The notes: a model not told the origin generated them from the letters alone. Positions 1-6,807 are shown, counted from the stretch's first letter. The stretch is DNA of 8,423 bases from Bacillota bacterium (GCA_017474705.1 JAFVHC010000146.1:1-8423); one strand, 5' to 3'. Numbers and translations are program-made.

Positions 1-538
1 ACCGCAAGTGGCAGATGACTTCTTTGCTGAACCAAAGGTAATTGACCTGGCAGACCTTGTAGAAATCCAGATATTTATAATGCATGCGGATGTTTTCATC
101 ATCCTCACGATAGCGTGGTATGATGCGTATGACTTCCGCATTGATGGTGACCGCACCGAAATATTTCAAAACGCTGACGCGCTTATTTCCTTCGATGACA
201 TAATACCGATTCAGATATTCATAGCATTTGATAGAGTCACGAATGCCCTCTTCGATATGGCTGGTGCTCAATGATGCCCATTTCTGCGCAAATTCGGTAT
301 TGCTCTCCAGAAGCGGCATGAAGTTGCGCGCAAAAGCCGTACTGCGGGAACGGGCATTGGTCCCGATGATCTTGCTCAACGGGATCTGTACGGTACCCAG
401 CGGTATGCCGGAATCGATGATCTCGTGCGAAGTGATCTCTTCCAGGACGCTCAGATAAGGGCTCTCACCCCTGGCGACACAGTTCTGGTATTCTTTGCGG
501 CCAAGCTTCAAAGCTTCCAAATATTCAGTCATAGCCAT
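1..538 (-). CDS. N-terminal part of a ParB-like-motif protein, probably a BMP-family substrate-binding protein (3' end off the window)
   Basis: The frame is open from an ATG at 538 to the window edge, giving 179 residues without a stop; the C-terminus lies outside. The start is well supported: AGGAGG at 547-552 sits 8 bases upstream. A second in-frame ATG at 532 is too far from it. Residues 113-128 read YVIEGNKRVSVLKYFG, resembling the ParB/sulfiredoxin-type 'GNxR' motif (G117, N118, R120). Residues 52-59 (IPLSKIIG) look like the short strand that opens such domains. There is no signal peptide or membrane segment in the visible part, so this portion should be cytoplasmic. From memory, this N-terminus (a 'YLEALKLGRKEY' opening, 'SHIEEGIRD', 'EGNKRVSV', 'NYLWFS') matches a long Firmicutes protein annotated as a BMP-family ABC transporter substrate-binding protein, in which a periplasmic-binding-like domain follows. 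That downstream domain cannot be seen here, so the name is tentative. It is transcribed divergently from clpE. Confidence 0.6.
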   Translation of the reverse strand, partial: MAMTEYLEALKLGRKEYQNCVARGESPYLSVLEEITSHEIIDSGIPLGTVQIPLSKIIGTNARSRSTAFARNFMPLLESNTEFAQKWASLSTSHIEEGIRDSIKCYEYLNRYYVIEGNKRVSVLKYFGAVTINAEVIRIIPRYREDDENIRMHYKYLDFYKVCQVNYLWFSKEVICHLR

Positions 539-570
539 GTAGTTTTCCTCCTGACAGACTGCAGCCCATA

Positions 571-590
571 TTAGTGCTATTTTATACTAA
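571..590. promoter_or_regulatory. Inverted repeat at the start of the minus-strand transcript (possible operator)
   Basis: TTAGT at 571-575 and ACTAA at 586-590 form a dyad with a 10-base AT-rich centre. It begins right at or just downstream of the start point predicted for the minus-strand promoter (-10 at 598-603), a classic place for a repressor site. The arms are only 5 bp and the region is AT-rich, so it may be chance. No regulator family is assigned. Confidence 0.25.
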
Positions 591-597
591 CGTATCT

Positions 598-606
598 ATT
601 ATACCA
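598..606 (-). promoter_or_regulatory. Extended -10 promoter for the minus-strand gene ending at 538
   Basis: Read on the minus strand, 606 to 598 is TGGTATAAT: a perfect TATAAT box preceded by the TGn extension that lets SigA-type polymerase work with a poor -35. The hexamer 17 bases further upstream is a poor -35 match. The predicted start is near 591, giving a leader of about 53 bases that contains the AGGAGG ribosome site. Confidence 0.65.
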
Positions 607-657
607 TACTTTTGATTTTCGTATACCCTGTTTATAGAAAATTCACATCTGCGCCTC

Positions 658-686
658 TTGCAATTTTCATCGATCCGGTGTATAAT
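658..686 (+). promoter_or_regulatory. SigA-type promoter for clpE
   Basis: TTGCAA at 658-663 (4 of 6 to TTGACA) and a perfect TATAAT at 681-686 are separated by 17 bases. Transcription should begin near 693, leaving a leader of about 67 bases before the ATG at 760. This promoter also argues against the in-frame TTG at 658 as a start codon, because that codon is part of the -35 box. I saw no tandem CtsR heptads and no CIRCE element beside it. Confidence 0.7.
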
Positions 687-744
687 ATGTACGTGCTATT
701 ATATAAGCAAAAGCGCAAGTGCTTTGATTTTTCGTTATTGGATG

Positions 745-750
745 AAAGGA
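745..750 (+). promoter_or_regulatory. Ribosome binding site fixing the clpE start
   Basis: AAAGGA lies 9 bases before the ATG at 760. It favours this codon over the upstream in-frame ATG at 742 and the TTG at 658. The choice is supported by the protein itself: starting at 760 puts the zinc-finger cysteines at residues 3 and 6, as expected for ClpE. Confidence 0.65.
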
Positions 751-759
751 TGTGGATAT

Positions 760-3072
760 ATGGTTTGTGATATCTGCAAAAAAAATATAGCTGTTGTTTT
801 TGTCAATAAGCTGGAAAACGGCAGGCCCACCCGCCAGGCACTATGCCTCAAATGCGCACAGAAGCAGGGCTTTTCCTTGAAAAACCTTCTGGGCAACCAG
901 AATCTGGATGAGGAGCAGCTGCAGGAGATCGCCGACCGCATGAACGACATGATGGAGAATTTCGATCCTCAGGCCATGCAGGACATGATGCCTCCGGAAA
1001 TGATGGAAATGCTCACCGGCGCCACGCCGGATGGGGATTCCTCTGATGAGCCTGATGAGATCCTCGACATGTCCGCAGACTCTGTGCCCGGCAGTGATCC
1101 GGAAGGGCCTTCCAGCCAGACGGGAGATAAAAATGCCCGTAAAAAGAACCCCAAGCTGCGTACCCTGCTGAAATTCGGCAGCAACATGACCGATCAGGCG
1201 CGCCGCGGCGAAATGGATACGATCGTAGGACGGGATGCCGAGATCGACCGTCTCATGCAGATCCTGAACCGCCGTACCAAGAACAATCCGGTGCTCATCG
1301 GTGAGCCCGGCGTCGGCAAGACCGCCATCGCAGAAGGTCTGGCGCAGCGCATCGCCAACGGCCAGGTCCCGGTCAAGCTCATGACCAAAGAAGTCTTCTG
1401 GCTGGACATGACCGCTCTGGTCGCCGGCACACAGTTCCGCGGCCAGTTCGAAGCCCGCATGAAAGCCATCATCAACGAAGTGCAGGCCGATGGCAACATC
1501 ATCCTGGTCATCGACGAGGTACATAACCTGGTCGGTGCGGGTGACGCGCAGAATTCCATGAATGCCGCCAATATCCTCAAGCCGGCACTGGCCAAAGGCA
1601 AGCTGCAGATCATCGGCACCACGACTCTGGACGAGTATCGCCGTTACATTGAAAAGGATTCCGCACTGGAGCGTCGGTTCCAGCCGATCATCGTAGATGA
1701 ACCTACCCCTGAAGATACATTAGAGATCATCAAAGGCATCCGTCCGCAGTACGAAGCGTATCATAACGTGTCGATCTCCGACGAAGTCATCGAAGATGCC
1801 GTAGCGCTTTCTACGCGCTACATCCATCAGCGTTTCCTGTCCGACAAGGCCATCGATATCATCGACGAGGCCGCAGCCCGCGTCAATCTGCGCAATGAAG
1901 GGCTCGTGCAGCTGAAGGTCCTGCAGCATCGTTTGGACGTTCTGGGTGATCAGAAAGAAGATGCCGTTGCGCATGATGATTATGAAAAGGCCGCGCGCAT
2001 CCGCCAGGAAGAGCTGAAGCTCACGAAGGAGATGGATGAGCTGTCCCGCTCCTCCACCTGCGTGCCCATCACCTATGATGACGTTGCACAGGTCGTGGAA
2101 ATGTGGACCAAGATCCCTGTCCACCGTCTGACCGAGGAAGAATCCGACACGCTGATGCACCTGGAAGATCGTCTGCATACACGCGTCATCGGTCAGGAAG
2201 ATGCGGTCTCCGCTCTCTCCCGGGCCATCCGCCGTACCCGTTCCGGCTTCCGCAAAGTGAAGAAGCCCGCTTCCTTCATTTTTGCCGGTCCTACGGGTGT
2301 AGGAAAAACTGAACTGGTCAAGACCCTGGCTGTGGAACTGTTCGGCAGCGAAGATGCATTGATCCGCATCGATATGTCCGAATATATGGAGCGCCATACG
2401 GTCTCCAAACTCATCGGAGCGCCTCCGGGATATGTCGGTTACGACCAGGGCGGTCAGCTGACCGAAAAGGTCCGCCGCCGTCCTTACTCCGTCATCCTGC
2501 TGGATGAGATCGAAAACGCGCATGCCGACGTATTCAACATGCTGCTGCAGATCCTGGATGATGGCCGTTTGACCGATTCCCAGGGGCGTGTCGTCAATTT
2601 CGAGAACACCATCATCGTCATGACCACCAACGCCGGTGCCTCCATGCGCGGCGGCAATGGTCTCGGCTTCGGGCAGGACCGTTCCGTCACGTTGAACGAG
2701 CAGATCCAAGGCGCTCTCAGCGAGATCTTCCGGCCGGAATTCATCAATCGTATCGACGAGATCATCACTTTCCATGCATTGACGCAGGATGAACTGCGGC
2801 AGATCGTGGATCTGATGCTGAAGGACGTATATGAGGCCGGTGCACGGCAGGATATCAAGATCTCTGTCACCGACGAGGTCAAGGAATATCTGGTCCAGCA
2901 TGGCTATGACGAGAAATTCGGTGCCCGTCCGCTGCGCCGTCTGATCCAGCGCGAAGTGGAAGATACCATCGCAGAAGCGTTCCTCACACGCGATATCAAG
3001 CCTGGCGATAACGTCCAGATCATTTTGGATCAGGATAAGATCCAGGTTTGTAAGGTTGAAACTTCGTTGTAA
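760..3072 (+). CDS. clpE: ClpE-like AAA+ unfoldase, ATP-binding subunit of Clp protease
   Basis: A 770-residue Hsp100 ATPase expected to unfold substrates and feed them to ClpP in the cytoplasm. Residues 1-35 form a four-cysteine zinc finger (C3, C6, C29, C32), the ClpE hallmark replacing the double Clp-N domain of ClpC/ClpA. A methionine-rich stretch (61-84) and an acidic, probably disordered linker (about 88-125) follow. ATPase domain 1 has Walker A 181-188 (GEPGVGKT), Walker B ending D252-E253, and the ALERRF arginine-finger motif at 302-307. A UVR-type motif lies at 406-422 (DDYEKAARIRQ). Domain 2 has Walker A 510-517 (GPTGVGKT), Walker B ending D582-E583, pore loop GYVGY 557-561 and the GARPLRR sensor-2 motif 721-727. 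LGF at 635-637 sits where ClpP-docking Clp ATPases carry their tripeptide loop, arguing for a ClpP partner and against ClpB. Bacillus ClpE is about 700 residues; the longer linker explains the excess. ClpC is the main alternative name, but the zinc finger and missing Clp-N repeats favour ClpE. Confidence 0.9.
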   Translation: MVCDICKKNIAVVFVNKLENGRPTRQALCLKCAQKQGFSLKNLLGNQNLDEEQLQEIADRMNDMMENFDPQAMQDMMPPEMMEMLTGATPDGDSSDEPDEILDMSADSVPGSDPEGPSSQTGDKNARKKNPKLRTLLKFGSNMTDQARRGEMDTIVGRDAEIDRLMQILNRRTKNNPVLIGEPGVGKTAIAEGLAQRIANGQVPVKLMTKEVFWLDMTALVAGTQFRGQFEARMKAIINEVQADGNIILVIDEVHNLVGAGDAQNSMNAANILKPALAKGKLQIIGTTTLDEYRRYIEKDSALERRFQPIIVDEPTPEDTLEIIKGIRPQYEAYHNVSISDEVIEDAVALSTRYIHQRFLSDKAIDIIDEAAARVNLRNEGLVQLKVLQHRLDVLGDQKEDAVAHDDYEKAARIRQEELKLTKEMDELSRSSTCVPITYDDVAQVVEMWTKIPVHRLTEEESDTLMHLEDRLHTRVIGQEDAVSALSRAIRRTRSGFRKVKKPASFIFAGPTGVGKTELVKTLAVELFGSEDALIRIDMSEYMERHTVSKLIGAPPGYVGYDQGGQLTEKVRRRPYSVILLDEIENAHADVFNMLLQILDDGRLTDSQGRVVNFENTIIVMTTNAGASMRGGNGLGFGQDRSVTLNEQIQGALSEIFRPEFINRIDEIITFHALTQDELRQIVDLMLKDVYEAGARQDIKISVTDEVKEYLVQHGYDEKFGARPLRRLIQREVEDTIAEAFLTRDIKPGDNVQIILDQDKIQVCKVETSL

Positions 3073-3084
3073 TTCTGTTATATT
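3056..3084 (+). promoter_or_regulatory. Promoter of the uxaBA operon, embedded in the end of clpE
   Basis: TTGAAA at 3056-3061 (5 of 6) and TATATT at 3079-3084 (5 of 6) are 17 bases apart, and TGT just before the -10 adds an extended -10. The -35 lies inside the last codons of clpE. The predicted start, near 3091, falls inside the 5' arm of the clpE terminator, leaving a uxaB leader of about 60 bases. There is no room for another promoter between the terminator (ends 3118) and the uxaB ribosome site (from 3137), which strengthens the call. Confidence 0.65.
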
Positions 3085-3085
3085 G

Positions 3086-3118
3086 AGGGAGATCACGCAT
3101 GTACGTGGTCTCCCTTTT
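3086..3118 (+). terminator. Rho-independent terminator of clpE
   Basis: GGGAGATCACG (3087-3097) pairs with CGTGGTCTCCC (3104-3114) through 11 bp including one U-G wobble, with a 6-base loop and TTTT at 3115-3118. It begins 14 bases after the clpE stop. The U-run is short, so some read-through into uxaB is possible. The same dyad may also serve as an operator, because it straddles the predicted uxaBA start point. Confidence 0.75.
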
Positions 3119-3150
3119 CGTATGGAAACAATGACAAGGAGGTCTATATC

Positions 3151-4533
3151 ATGTCCCTTCCCATTCGTGTACTGCAATTCGGAGAAGGTAATTTTCTGCG
3201 TGGAGTCATCGACTGGATGCTCCAGGTAATGAACGACCAGGGGCTGTTCAATGGTAAAGCGGCCGTCATCGTACCGCTGCCCGGCAAGAAAGATGAGCCC
3301 TGGAACAGTCGGAACTGCGCCTATACTTTGATCAAGCGCGGTGTGACCGATGGAAACGTCATCGACGAACACACCACCATCACCAGCATCGATCGAGTGC
3401 TTGGTGCCTATGAGGACTTTGATGCTTTCATGGATCTGGCATTGTTGCCCGATCTTAAGCTGATCGTCTCCAACACCACCGAAGCCGGCATCGCCTATGT
3501 GCCTTCTGATCGTCCGGACATGTGTCCTCCATCTTCTTACCCTGCCAAACTGGCGCTTTTCCTGCATAAACGCTTCGCAGCCGGTCTGCCCGGCCTGATC
3601 ATCATGCCCTGCGAGCTGATCGAAAACAACGCTGGTACCTTGCGGCAGATCCTGCTTAAGATCGCAGAGGACTGGGGGTATGAGCCCGGCTTCCGCACCT
3701 GGCTGCTCGGATCCTGCTCTTTCGTTTCCACTTTGGTGGACCGCATCGTCACCGGTTTCCCCCGGGATCCGGAGCTGCGCGCCAAGTTGAGCAAGATGAT
3801 CGGCGGCGATGATCCTTTGATGGATATCATCGAGCCCTATCACCTTCTGGTCCTGGAGCCTGTCGCGGAGGACAAAGCTGCAGCCATTGAATACCTCAAG
3901 AAAGAACTGCCCTTTACGGATGCCGGTCTCAACGTGGTCTGGACCGAGGACCTGACTCCCTACCGCACCCGCAAGGTCCGCATCCTGAACGGTGCACACA
4001 CGTCTACATCTTTGGCTGCATTGCAGGCCGGCCTGACCACGGTGGAAGATTTCATGAAGGATCCGGACTTCTCCGCGTTCCTCGCAAAGGAACTGCGCGA
4101 GGAGATCCTGCCGACCATCGACCTGCCGGCCGAGGAACTGGCTTCCTATACCGACGCGGTGCTGGAGCGTTTCCTGAACCCCTATCTGAACCATCAACTG
4201 AAAAGCATCGCCCTCAATTCCGTCTCCAAATGGAAGTCCCGCCTGCTGCCAACGCTGAAGGACCGCACACCGGAAAATGCCCCTTGCATCTGCTTCTCCC
4301 TGGCCGCGCTCCTCGCCTACTACGCAAAGGGACTGGGGCAGGACAGTGAAGAAGTTCTGGAAGTGTTTCGCAGCACCGATCAGACCGACATCCTGCAGTT
4401 CACCCGCCGCATCCTCTCCCGCGCTGACTTCTGGGGCGAAGACCTTACACAGATCCCCAAACTGTATATGATCGTATCGCGCTACCTTTCCATCATCATG
4501 CGGAGCGGGATCCGTGCCGCACTGCCGAAATAA
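3151..4533 (+). CDS. uxaB: Tagaturonate reductase (altronate oxidoreductase)
   Basis: A 460-residue NAD-dependent enzyme of the polyol/mannitol dehydrogenase superfamily. It interconverts D-tagaturonate and D-altronate, the second step of D-galacturonate catabolism, in the cytoplasm. The nucleotide-binding loop is at 9-17 (QFGEGNFLR). Family blocks shared with E. coli UxaB are SNTTEAGI (107-114), SYPAKL (129-134), PCELI (153-157), STLVDRIVTGFPRD (193-206) and NPYLNHQL (343-350). The catalytic KxxxxNxxH signature is intact as K275, N280 and H283. The E. coli protein is slightly longer, mainly because of a longer N-terminus. The start is secured by AGGAGG at 3137-3142, 8 bases before the ATG. 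It is the first gene of a two-gene operon with uxaA. Fructuronate reductase (UxuB) is the related alternative, but the sequence blocks and the uxaA neighbour make UxaB clearly better. Confidence 0.93.
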   Translation: MSLPIRVLQFGEGNFLRGVIDWMLQVMNDQGLFNGKAAVIVPLPGKKDEPWNSRNCAYTLIKRGVTDGNVIDEHTTITSIDRVLGAYEDFDAFMDLALLPDLKLIVSNTTEAGIAYVPSDRPDMCPPSSYPAKLALFLHKRFAAGLPGLIIMPCELIENNAGTLRQILLKIAEDWGYEPGFRTWLLGSCSFVSTLVDRIVTGFPRDPELRAKLSKMIGGDDPLMDIIEPYHLLVLEPVAEDKAAAIEYLKKELPFTDAGLNVVWTEDLTPYRTRKVRILNGAHTSTSLAALQAGLTTVEDFMKDPDFSAFLAKELREEILPTIDLPAEELASYTDAVLERFLNPYLNHQLKSIALNSVSKWKSRLLPTLKDRTPENAPCICFSLAALLAYYAKGLGQDSEEVLEVFRSTDQTDILQFTRRILSRADFWGEDLTQIPKLYMIVSRYLSIIMRSGIRAALPK

Positions 4534-4537
4534 AGCC

Positions 4538-5965
4538 ATGACATTGACCATCCATCCCAACGATAACGTCTGCGTGGAACTGAACGGGACGCCTGAGATC
4601 CCGGCGGGCCACAAGATGGCCCTATGCGATATCCACAAGGGCGAAAACATCATCAAATATGGATTCCCCATCGGGCATGCGACGGAAGATATCCCGCAAG
4701 GCACCTGGGTCCACAGCCATAACATGGCGACCAACCTGTCGGATACACTGTCCTACACCTATGGACCACATCTGACAGAGATCGCTCCACAGTCAGCCGC
4801 AACATTCATGGGTTACCCCCGGCATGACGGCCAGGTCGGTATCCGCAACGAGATCTGGATCATCAACACCGTCGGCTGCGTGAATGAGACCGCTGCCCGT
4901 CTGGCTAGGGAAGCTTCTGCATTGTATGGGGACCGCGTAGACGGTATCTTCACGTTCCGCCATCCTTACGGCTGTTCCCAATTGGGTGAAGATCACGACA
5001 ACACCCGCAAGATCCTGGCTGATCTGGTCCACCATCCGAATGCTGCAGGGGTATTGGTCCTTTCCCTGGGCTGTGAGAACAACACCCCGGCTTCCTTCCG
5101 CGAACTTGTCGGTCCGGTCGACCCGGAGCGTGTCCGCTTCCTCACGACCCAGGAAGTGGATGATGAGATCGCCGAAGGCCTGAAGATCCTGGACGAACTT
5201 ACCGCTGCCGCCGCAAGGGATCAGCGCCAGCCTTTCCCCGCTTCTCGCCTTGTCATCGGCTTGAAATGCGGCGGTTCCGATGGTTTCTCCGGCATCACGG
5301 CCAATCCTTTGATCGGCCAGGTCTCGGACCTTCTGGCCGCGCAGGGCGGCACCACCGTGCTCACAGAAGTCCCGGAAATGTTCGGGGCTGAAACCATCCT
5401 CATGAGCCACTGCAGGGACGAGGCTGTATTCGATAAGACCGTTTCCCTGATCAATGATTTCAAAGATTACTTCACCAGTCACGGGCAGGTGGTCTATGAG
5501 AATCCTTCCCCGGGCAATAAAGCCGGCGGCATCACTACGCTGGAAGAAAAGTCCCTCGGATGCACGCAGAAAGGCGGCCGCGGCACCGTACAGGACGTGT
5601 TGCGCTATGGCGAGCGCATCCACAGCACCGGACTGAACCTGCTGCAGGGACCGGGCAACGATATCGTCGCCTGCACTGCTCTGGCCTCCGCCGGCTGTCA
5701 TCTGATCCTCTTCTCCACCGGACGAGGTATGCCGTTGGGCGGACCGGTCCCGACCATCAAGGTCGCTACGAATTCCAGCCTGGCCAGGCGAAAATCCGGC
5801 TGGATCGATTATAACGCGGGAACATTATTGGAAGATCCGGACATGGAAAAAGCCGGAAACGACTTCTTCCGGTATATCCTGGAAGTCGCATCCGGCCGCA
5901 TCACTTGCAACGAAAAGAACGGATATCGCGAGATCGCGATATGGAAAGATGGTGTGACGCTATAA
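4538..5965 (+). CDS. uxaA: Altronate dehydratase
   Basis: A 475-residue dehydratase converting D-altronate to 2-dehydro-3-deoxy-D-gluconate, the step after UxaB. Residues 1 to about 75 form the small N-terminal SAF-type domain (DNV at 9-11, GHK at 24-26, KYGFPIG at 40-46). The rest is the large altronate/galactarate dehydratase domain. It shows GYPRHDGQVGIRN (92-104), HPYGCSQLGEDH (142-153), GCENN (178-182), KCGGSDGFSG (243-252), TEVPEMFGAE (276-285), PGNKAGG (325-331) and GPGNDIVACTAL (371-382). The cysteine- and histidine-rich motifs are those expected in this metal-dependent family. The start codon is the ATG 4 bases after the uxaB stop, because it gives the normal 'xIHxxDNV' opening. An in-frame GTG at 4514 has GGAG 8 bases upstream and would add eight residues overlapping uxaB. 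The ATG has only a weak ribosome site, so translation is probably coupled to uxaB. Confidence 0.93.
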   Translation: MTLTIHPNDNVCVELNGTPEIPAGHKMALCDIHKGENIIKYGFPIGHATEDIPQGTWVHSHNMATNLSDTLSYTYGPHLTEIAPQSAATFMGYPRHDGQVGIRNEIWIINTVGCVNETAARLAREASALYGDRVDGIFTFRHPYGCSQLGEDHDNTRKILADLVHHPNAAGVLVLSLGCENNTPASFRELVGPVDPERVRFLTTQEVDDEIAEGLKILDELTAAAARDQRQPFPASRLVIGLKCGGSDGFSGITANPLIGQVSDLLAAQGGTTVLTEVPEMFGAETILMSHCRDEAVFDKTVSLINDFKDYFTSHGQVVYENPSPGNKAGGITTLEEKSLGCTQKGGRGTVQDVLRYGERIHSTGLNLLQGPGNDIVACTALASAGCHLILFSTGRGMPLGGPVPTIKVATNSSLARRKSGWIDYNAGTLLEDPDMEKAGNDFFRYILEVASGRITCNEKNGYREIAIWKDGVTL

Positions 5966-5981
5966 GGCGTATCACCTTCAT

Positions 5982-6014
5982 GGAGCCAAACTATAACGTT
6001 GGCTCCCTTTTTTT
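5982..6014 (+). terminator. Rho-independent terminator of the uxaBA operon
   Basis: GGAGCCAA (5982-5989) pairs perfectly with TTGGCTCC (5999-6006) around a 9-base loop, and is followed by seven T at 6008-6014. It starts 16 bases after the uxaA stop. Its T-run overlaps the stop codon of the convergent gene at 6013-6015. Read from the other strand, the hairpin lacks a following U-run, so it should act mainly on the plus strand. Confidence 0.88.
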
Positions 6015-6747
6015 ATTCCCAATATGGGTTAGCGGATTTTTTCAGGCGTTCTGCTTCTTCTATATTCGAAGCCGGCGCCGCAAGAAAATCGCTGAATCCA
6101 CCATATAGATAAAGTTTAGAATAAAGCCGATCGAAATAGATCTGGTCCCATCTCTGATCATCGAAGAAAGCAAGAAAATCCCTGGATCCTTCTCCTTCAC
6201 ATGCATCGATCATCATGCTGTACCAACGGGAAACACCGGATTCATCACTCTGTCCCCTGACTGTGATATCAGCGTCTTCTTTATAGATCCTCCCTTTGAA
6301 ATGATCCCGCTTCACGAAATAATGATATAACGTACCGCGGATATGGATGGTGCCCGTCTGAACTTCACCATGATGGGACTCAAAGTATGGAAGCGCCTGA
6401 TCGATCCGGATCGGGACCGGCACGAATAAAACACATAACAACACGATGCCAAAGATCGCCCATTTCCAGGACCTGAGCCAATGCAGAAAGCTATACCACC
6501 GCGCGATCTGCTTTTTCTTTCGCTTGGATCCACTTTCTATCGTCTCGCCATTGATGGAGATGACGCTGCCAACAGATTCTTCCTCATCATCGAACAATTC
6601 CGGATGCTCTTTCTCGAAGCGCTTGCGTTCGCGTTCTGTTTTCTTAGGATCTTCCTCCGGTGCGGTATATCGTGCCTTAAGGCCTGCTTCAGCCCTAAGT
6701 TGCTGCAGTTTGATCTGATCTTCACTGGGTCGTGGAAGCTGATCCAT
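6013..6747 (-). CDS. Single-pass membrane protein of unknown function
   Basis: A 244-residue protein I do not recognise. Residues 1 to about 94 are hydrophilic and charged, with a mixed-charge patch at 30-57 and a basic cluster at 74-79 (SKRKKK). One hydrophobic segment at about 97-113 (AIFGIVLLCVLFVPVPI) should span the membrane. Positive charges before it predict the N-terminus inside and residues 114-244 outside. The outer domain is rich in Tyr, Phe and Trp, with one cysteine (C183), and ends NPYWE. No signal peptide, lipobox or catalytic motif is visible. The ATG at 6747 is supported by AGGAGG at 6756-6761, 8 bases upstream. It has its own probable promoter and is separated from the glgP gene cluster by a terminator. 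Its stop codon lies in the T-run of the uxaA terminator. Confidence 0.82.
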   Translation of the reverse strand: MDQLPRPSEDQIKLQQLRAEAGLKARYTAPEEDPKKTERERKRFEKEHPELFDDEEESVGSVISINGETIESGSKRKKKQIARWYSFLHWLRSWKWAIFGIVLLCVLFVPVPIRIDQALPYFESHHGEVQTGTIHIRGTLYHYFVKRDHFKGRIYKEDADITVRGQSDESGVSRWYSMMIDACEGEGSRDFLAFFDDQRWDQIYFDRLYSKLYLYGGFSDFLAAPASNIEEAERLKKSANPYWE

Positions 6748-6777
6748 AACGTCCCCCTCCTCCCATGTTATGCTCCT

Positions 6778-6807
6778 AATATATAGTAAAAGAGCCCTTG
6801 ATCACAA
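6778..6807 (-). promoter_or_regulatory. Probable promoter of the 244-residue membrane-protein gene
   Basis: On the minus strand, TTGTGA (6807 to 6802, 4 of 6 to TTGACA) and TATATT (6783 to 6778, 5 of 6 to TATAAT) are 18 bases apart. The predicted start is near 6771, which leaves a short leader of about 24 bases holding the AGGAGG site. The -35 lies inside the hairpin of the preceding terminator. The spacing is slightly long and the -35 modest, so help from an activator is plausible. Confidence 0.45.

Noticed and set aside
8..458. Plus-strand open frames of 88 and 76 codons near the left end
   Set aside because: They lie opposite the minus-strand gene, which has a perfect ribosome site and promoter. 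No such signals support them.
658..759. N-terminal extension of ClpE by 34 residues from a TTG at 658
   Set aside because: The TTG is part of the -35 box and the TATAAT box lies inside the extension. The ATG at 760 has a ribosome site and gives the standard zinc-finger N-terminus.
598..760. CtsR tandem heptads or a CIRCE element controlling clpE
   Set aside because: Only isolated TTTGATT half-site-like sequences and one weak AGTGCTTT similarity are present. No properly spaced second half was found.
841..1622. Minus-strand open frames of 142 and 227 codons within clpE
   Set aside because: They are shadows of the coding strand, with no ribosome site or recognisable protein features.
1720..4734. 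A 1004-codon open frame on the minus strand across clpE, uxaB and the start of uxaA
   Set aside because: It lies antisense to two strongly recognised enzymes and reads through the gene boundary at 3073-3150. It has no recognisable domains, and its openness follows from the codon bias of the sense genes.
5971..6014. A bidirectional terminator for the convergent genes
   Set aside because: On the minus strand the stem is followed by ATGAAGG with no T-run, so only the plus-strand function is supported.
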